Shown: piece after piece, positions 58,539 to 64,000 of the stretch
Position numbering within the stretch: position 1 is the stretch's first letter
Layout: each line of letters opens with the position of its first letter
NCBI GenBank assembly: GCA_964017185.1
Contig: OZ024869.1
Location: 66,806,315-66,870,314 of the forward strand
Source of the DNA: Rugalucina vietnamica
Lineage: Eukaryota > Mollusca > Bivalvia > Lucinida > Lucinidae
Direction: 5' to 3'
Length of the DNA: 64,000 nt
Position numbers and translations under genes: made by a program
The notes under the pieces: generated by a model
Databases searched by the model: none
Told to the model about the DNA's origin: nothing
Seen by the model: only the letters and a program-made list of their open reading frames with translations

Positions 58539-58599
58539 CTGTTGAATAGAACATAGAACTTTGGTTTGGATTGTTGCTTAACGTTCTTGGAAAACAAAT

Positions 58600-58738
58600 T
58601 CTAAATGAATTCAGGATGAAGTTATGATTTTCTGTTTACAATGACTAAACCAGTACCTTTGAGAGCTTAGAGTGACTTGCTCAGGTTTAAAACACTAGAC
58701 CTTGTGCTCCACATTCCATTGCTTTACCAGTTGAGCCT
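58600..58738 (-). mobile_element. SINE remnant
   Basis: ctggtaaagcaatggaatgt and cctgagcaagtcactct on the minus strand recall the same SINE family. Confidence 0.35.
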
Positions 58739-58968
58739 CCAAGTGAGAAAACCAACAATTTGTGTTTCTAATCAGGTCTGACACAAACTGGCATGTACAG
58801 TCACAGAAGAATGCTAGATGCTTGAACTTTACGATATAAGTAGAAGAGGCATTGTACTATCCACGTAGCGAAAACAAAGACGTTGATCAGATTCGCGATT
58901 ACCGCGAAGCTGATCTGTGCCTTTGTTTTCGCATATGCAGATTGTTATTTTTCTGATGCAGCGGCTCA
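58731..58968 (+). mobile_element. MITE-1 copy
   Basis: Forward copy with intact hairpin (gatcagattcgcgatt / accgcgaagctgatc) and slightly worn TIRs. Confidence 0.75.
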
Positions 58969-59124
58969 GTTACGAAACCACATCCCTAGAATATAAAACT
59001 AGTCTGTGAAACATATGCATACATGTATTTGATTCCAATGTTGGGTTGTACCAGAGGACAGCACACAAATTATTTTTTTTTAATTTTATTTGTTTTACTT
59101 CAGTTACAAAGAAAGCTCACAGAA

Positions 59125-59128
<4 letters not shown>

Positions 59129-59211
<83 letters not shown>
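59129..59211. repeat. (TA)n microsatellite
   Basis: About 40 TA units directly outside the 3' end of Penelope-like copy 1. Confidence 0.95.
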
Positions 59212-59214
<3 letters not shown>

Positions 59215-59215
59215 G

Positions 59216-61144
59216 AGATTTAGGTAATACATGTATACATCAAACAATCAAACCCTGTCGGTAGCACTGGATCCAATTTGGATGCTAAAATGATATGCGG
59301 TAAGTATATATGGAGATTTTATCATCAACAGTGCAAAATCCTATTTGTGCCTGAGCGCGCTTTCGCCTTTCGGCTTCTTCAGAGGCTTACTAAATACTAC
59401 ATAATAAGAGTGTGATATCTACATCTGCCTCCGGTGTTTCCAATCAGAGCGGTGACCATTGATACGCTTATGGAGGGGTTGTCCAGTTTCACCTATATAC
59501 TGCTTGTTGCACTTTGTGCAGGTGATCAGATAAACCACATTCTTGGATTTGCAGTTTGTCTGGTGTTTGAGTTTCACTGGCGCGCCGTTGGACGACTTGG
59601 CAACCTGAGTAGGTGTCATGACCTTGCAACAAGAACATGCCCTTCCCCCACAAGGCTTCGACTCCCCAGGTGGGGTGTTGTCCATAGGGTCTTGTGGTAG
59701 TCTAGCTTTGACTAGAAGGTCCCTGAGACTCTTAGGGCGTCTATATGCCATCACGGGCTTCTTAGGAAATACCTTCTTCAGGCGTTCTGAGGAATCAATG
59801 ATGGACCAGTGTTTGTCGACGATTTCCTTAACTTTGGGTAGTTCAGGATGATATGTCATAACAAGAGGGGTGGCCGTATCTGTCGACTCCTCTTTGGGTC
59901 TGTAAGATAGTAGATCCCCTCTTTTGTGTGATCTGGCTTTGGCGATAGCAGTACTGATTTCCTGTAAGCTGTAACCCCGTCTTTTCAGATGGCTGGTCAA
60001 TTCCTTGACCCTGTTCTCAAATGCATCCGTTGTAGAGCATATGCGTCTGATGCGCAAGGCAAGGCTGTACGGAATGTTACGGCATATGTGTTTGGGATGA
60101 CAACTGGTGGGAAGGAGGTATTGGTGAGTGTCAGTGGGCTTGGTATACAAGTCCACCTGGATGCTATCACCTACCAGGGTAGAGTTGGTGTCTAGGAACA
60201 CATGGTTGTCATTGGAGGTTTCGGCCGTGAACTTTATGGTTGGGTGAAAGTTGTTGGCCTCCTCCAAGAAGGTCTGGAGATTGTCCCGACCATGACCCCA
60301 TTTCATGTCGATGTCGTCGATGAACCGGAGCCATGAAAAGGGTTTTAGTTGTACTGTCCGGAGAGGCTGGCCTTCTAACTTTCCCATGAATATATTTGCA
60401 TAGGCTGGTGCCATTTTTGTTCCCATTGCAGTCCCTTGTACTTGAAGGTAATGTCTACCATTGAATTCGAAGTTATTACACTTCAAGATTATTGTAAGAA
60501 GCTCTACCAGTGTTTTAGTTGGAGGGTCTTTGACATGTCTCCTATCCCATGCCTCCTCACAGGCTTGAATGCCGTCTTGGTGGGGTATGTTTGTATACAG
60601 GGCTGTAACGTCAAGGGATACTAGGAGAGTTTCTTGGGAGACCGGACACGCTTCGTCCAATTTTCTTAAATAATCTGTGGTATCTTTCAGGTGAGACGGT
60701 AGATCTAGGACATGGGGCTGCAAGTGGAGATCTACAAATTCAGAGATCTTCTCTGTAGGATGCCCATTAGCAGAGACTATAGGGCGTCCAGGGTTGCCAG
60801 CCTTGTGTATCTTAGGGAGTAGATAGAATCGTCCGGCTCTTGGTCGATCAACAATGAGAAAGTCCATATTCTTCTCAGAGATATGACCATCTTCATACAT
60901 GGAATGAACAGCCAAAAAGACTTTCTTGGCGAATTCATCTGTTGGGTCATGATCAAGGGGCTTGTAGTGCCTGGAGTCCGACAATTGCCTCTCTGCCTCG
61001 GAGATATAGTGCTCTCTATCCATAACAACAACAGCCAAGCCTTTGTCAGCCGGTTTAATGACAATGTCATTGTTTCTTTGTAGAGAAAAGAGAGCTTGGC
61101 GTTTGGCCTTGGTAAGGTTGTCATGTCTTGGATTATTTGGCTTG
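59216..61144 (-). mobile_element. Penelope-like retroelement, copy 1 (RT plus GIY-YIG)
   Basis: A 539-codon open frame on the minus strand (59419-61038). It has RT motif [13 protein letters not shown] (about residue 141), motif B GTAMGTKMAPAYAN (202) and motif C RFIDDI (238). A cysteine-rich linker (CGGRACSCC) and the start of a GIY-YIG nuclease (VVYLITCTKCNKQYIGETGQ, about 490-510) follow. This pairing defines Penelope-like elements, which prime reverse transcription at nicked DNA. The element is 5' truncated against an inverted partner and the nuclease is incomplete. Its 3' tail (59216-59418) contains a hammerhead-like motif. Confidence 0.9.
59349..59386 (-). ncRNA. Hammerhead-ribozyme-like motif in Penelope-like 3' tail
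   Basis: Minus strand GCCT-CTGAAGA-A-GCC-GAAA-GGC-GAAA-GCGCGC-TC-AGGC. The core boxes CUGANGA and GAAA are present, stem I (GCCU/AGGC) and stem II (GCC/GGC with GAAA loop) pair, and stem III is minimal. Penelope-like elements are known to carry short-stem-III hammerheads. An extra A before stem II departs from the consensus, so activity is doubtful. Confidence 0.4.
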
Positions 61145-62883
61145 GGAGAAATACCCTAAGTTTGTCCTCAAAAGTTCATGGCAACCTCCCAAGCAGGGTC
61201 GAGATCTTGAGACCTTCATTTCAAGTGTCGAGTCAGATATTACTTCACACAAGCCAAATAATCCAAGACATGACAACCTTACCAAGGCCGAACGCCAAGC
61301 TCTCTTTTCTCTACAAAGAAACAATGACATTGTCATTAAACCGGCTGACAAAGGCTCGGCTGTTGTTGTTATGGATAGAGAGCACTATATCTCCGAGGCA
61401 GAGAGGCAATTGTCGGACTCCAGGCACTACAAGCCCCTTGATCATGACCCAACAGATGAATTCGCCAAGAAAGTCTTTTTGGCTGTTCATTCCATGTATG
61501 AAGATGGTCATATCTCTGAGAAGAATATGGACTCTCATTGTTGATCGACCAAGAGCCAGACGATTCTATCTACTCCCTAAGATACACAAGACTGGCAACC
61601 CTAGTCTCTGCTAATGGGCATCCTACAGAGAAGATCTCTGAATTTGTAGATCTCCACTTGCAGCCCCATGTCCTAGATCTACCGTCTCACCTGAAAGATA
61701 CCACAGATTATTTAAGAAAATTGGACGAAGCGTGTCCGGTCTCCCAAGAAACTCTCCTAGTATCCCTTGACGTTACAGCCCTGTATACAAACATACCCCA
61801 CCAAGACGGCATTCAAGCCTGTGAGGAGGCATGGGATAGGAGACATGTCACCCTCCAACTAAAACACTGGTAGAGCTTCTTACAATAATCTTGAAGTGTA
61901 ATAACTTCGAATTCAATGGTAGACATTACCTTCAAGTACAAGGGACTGCAATGGGAACAAAAATGGCACCAGCCTATGCAAATATATTCATGGGAAAGTT
62001 AGAAGGCCAGCCTCTCCGGACAGTACAACTAAAACCCTTTTCATGGCTCCGGTTCATCGACGACATCGACATGAAATGGGGTCATGGTCGGGACAATCTC
62101 CAGACCTTCTTGGAGGAGGCCAACAACTTTCACCCAACCATAAAGTTCACGGCCGAAACCTCCAATGACAACCATGTGTTCCTAGACACCAACTCTACCC
62201 TGGTAGGTGATAGCATCCAGGTGGACTTGTATACCAAGCCCACTGACACTCACCAATACCTCCTTCCCACCAGTTGTCATCCCAAACACATATGCCGTAA
62301 CATTCCGTACAGCTTTGCCTTGCGCATCAGACGCATATGCTCTACAACGGATGCATTTGAGAACAGGGTCAAGGAATTGACCAGCCATCTGAAAAGACGG
62401 GGTTACAGCTTACAGGAAATCAGTACTGCTATCGCCAAAGCCAGATCACACAAAAGAGGGGATCTACTATCTTACAGACCCAAAGAGGAGTCGACAGATA
62501 CGGCCACCCCTTTTGTTATGACAAATCATCCTGAACTACCCAAAGTTAAGGAAATCGTCAACAAACACTGGTCCATCATTGATTCCTCAGAACGCCTGAA
62601 GAAGGTATTTCCTAAGAAGCCCGTGATGGCATATAGACGCCCTAAGAGTCTCAGGGACCTTCTAGTCAAAGCTAGACTACCACAAGACCCTATGGACAAC
62701 ACCCCACCTGGGGAGTCGAAGCCTTGTGGGGGAAGGGCATGTTCTTGTTGCAAGGTCATGACACCTACTCAGGTTGCCAAGTCGTCCAACGGCGCGCCAG
62801 TGAAACTCAAACACCAGACAAACTGCAAATCCAAGAATGTGGTTTATCTGATCACCTGCACAAAGTGCAACAAGCAGTATATA
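61145..62883 (+). mobile_element. Penelope-like retroelement, copy 2 (inverted, broken)
   Basis: Plus-strand copy, almost identical to copy 1 where they overlap. It extends about 105 bp further 5' (EKYPKFVLKSSWQPPKQGRD). RT motifs A, B and C and the cysteine-rich linker are recognisable. The frame is interrupted in about three places and the copy ends inside the GIY-YIG domain at NKQYI, where unrelated sequence begins. Not functional as seen. Confidence 0.88.
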
Positions 62884-63945
62884 CCGTACTTCGCGATGTA
62901 TTATGCGCACTCGTGCATAACACGCACTCAATTTTTAGGGGTCAAATCTGGTGAAAAAAGTCATGTTCCTATACATAACACGCGGCAGATTTGGACCACA
63001 GATCGAAGCTGTACTAAACTGAGCATTGTAAGTTCATATAAACCTTCCTCTCCAATTTCAATCACCCATCGTAGTATACGACACTGGCATCTCATCAATG
63101 ATGAATTGAAAAGAAAAAGAAAATTAAAAAGAAAAGAAAAAAAAAGAAAGAAAAAAATTGTTTGCTAGGCATTCGCCAAGGTGCAGTTTTCTTTAAGTAT
63201 CTCTTTATGGTACTTTGAAAAAAAAAAAAAAAGAAAGAAAGAAAAAAAAAATCGTTTTCTAGGCATTCGCCAAGGTGCAGTTTTCTTTCAGTATCTCTTC
63301 ATGGTACTATGAGAAAGAAAGAAAAATAAATAAAAATAAAAAAAAAACATCGTTTGCTAGGCATTCGCCAAGACGCTGTTTTCTTACAGTTTCTCTTTAT
63401 GGTTCTATCAGAAAAGAAGAAAAAAAATCGTTTGCCAGGCATTCGCCAAGGTTCTGTTTTCTAACAGTTTTTCTTTATGGTACTATGAGATCAAGTAATA
63501 TAACTCATCTTCCGGCAGTAAAAACTTAAAAATCATCTTTTCTAATAGAAAGCATAATGCGTGTATGAACCGTGTCGGCTGCCTAAATAGCTTGTGTATT
63601 CACAAGTGATAATTGTCATTTTTAGACAACACAGTATAATGCTAGCAAAGCGTGAATGACACACATTGTTTTCTTAAGATTAGTGATAAAAGCTGTGAAA
63701 ATAAGGCAAGCGATGCACAATTACCCGCTAGGGGATTATCGATAGACCGTAACGTGACCATAAACAAAGGTTGCTGAAGGCTATTAATGACACCTGTTAC
63801 GCAACGTTGCTCGATGTTTTCGTTCAGTGATTACTGAAGTCCAAAAATTGGGACACCTAAATCTTGTATTAATCTACCATTTTCTATAATGTACTTCTTC
63901 TTTCGTGCTTGAGAACGGAGCATTGTAAATACGGTATCGTTATTG
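62884..63945. other. Unassigned sequence interrupting copy 2, possible TIR element
   Basis: Begins taccgtacttcgcg; near 63929 is attgtaaatacggta, roughly its inverse. A DNA transposon spanning this interval is possible but the match is short. Confidence 0.3.
63112..63490. repeat. Four-copy tandem repeat with A-rich spacers
   Basis: Unit of about 77-96 bp: ctaggcattcgccaaggtgc, then ttttctttcagtatctct, then tggtactatgaga and an A/G-rich run whose length varies. Starts near 63161, 63254, 63350 and 63427. Confidence 0.8.
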
Positions 63946-64000
63946 TAAAGGTATAACACCACAAGCAAAAGTGATTCAAGTCCGGTTGCGCCGAAAAGTC

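Noticed and set aside
61096-61614. Plus-strand 172-codon ORF and similar antisense ORFs in the Penelope-like region
   Set aside because: Shadows of the RT frame in inverted copies; no independent domain.

Overview
The window looks like intron-rich genomic DNA of a mollusc, most likely a bivalve. It is AT-rich, has one very long multi-exon gene, tRNA-derived SINEs, several palindromic MITE families, Penelope-like retroelement copies, and tandem-cored elements ending in a hairpin, of a kind known from bivalves. The species cannot be named from sequence alone.

Nearly all host coding sequence belongs to one minus-strand gene running from about 58.5 kb down past the left edge. Its first visible exons (58410-58538, 57665-57847, 56966-57084, 47948-48080) join in phase 1-1-1-0-1. 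They encode a cysteine-containing extracellular module (motif NLWDMCSDNTRMSFN) that resembles DUF7042-type domains of uncharacterised invertebrate proteins. After it come 37 recognisable complement-control-protein (CCP/sushi) exons, each a symmetric phase 1-1 exon encoding one whole domain of 52-56 residues. The visible product is about 2,230 residues. The signal-peptide exon lies right of 58538 and the C-terminus lies left of the window.

The CCP exons are not randomly ordered. Two subtypes, beta (168 nt) and alpha (162 or 156 nt), alternate as beta-beta-alpha blocks. Every fifth block is beta-beta-beta-alpha' with a 156-nt alpha'. Module-by-module signatures show a higher-order repeat of 16 CCPs: the tail of unit I (46.3-33.5 kb), all of unit II (32.8-8.9 kb) and 13 modules of unit III (8.7-0.2 kb). 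Where unit I should hold its module 8 there is only a 9-nt candidate microexon. One exon carries a frame-breaking 10-bp duplication. At least ten loci hold decayed partial exon copies, so the locus shows both ancient block duplication and ongoing exon birth and death.

Introns are packed with repeats: about 25 copies of one 235-bp MITE with a GC-rich hairpin (MITE-1), several of them abutting splice sites; other MITEs (MITE-2, -3, -4, TTAA and TA target-site elements); foldback elements with TGACGT motifs; SINEs, all on the gene's sense strand; and five families (HT-A to HT-E) of hairpin-tailed elements with tandem cores. HT-A at 48.1-54.9 kb contains inserted HT-B and HT-C copies. The right end (59.2-62.9 kb) holds two head-to-head Penelope-like copies forming a near-palindrome. 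A low-complexity tandem repeat and unassigned sequence lie beyond it.
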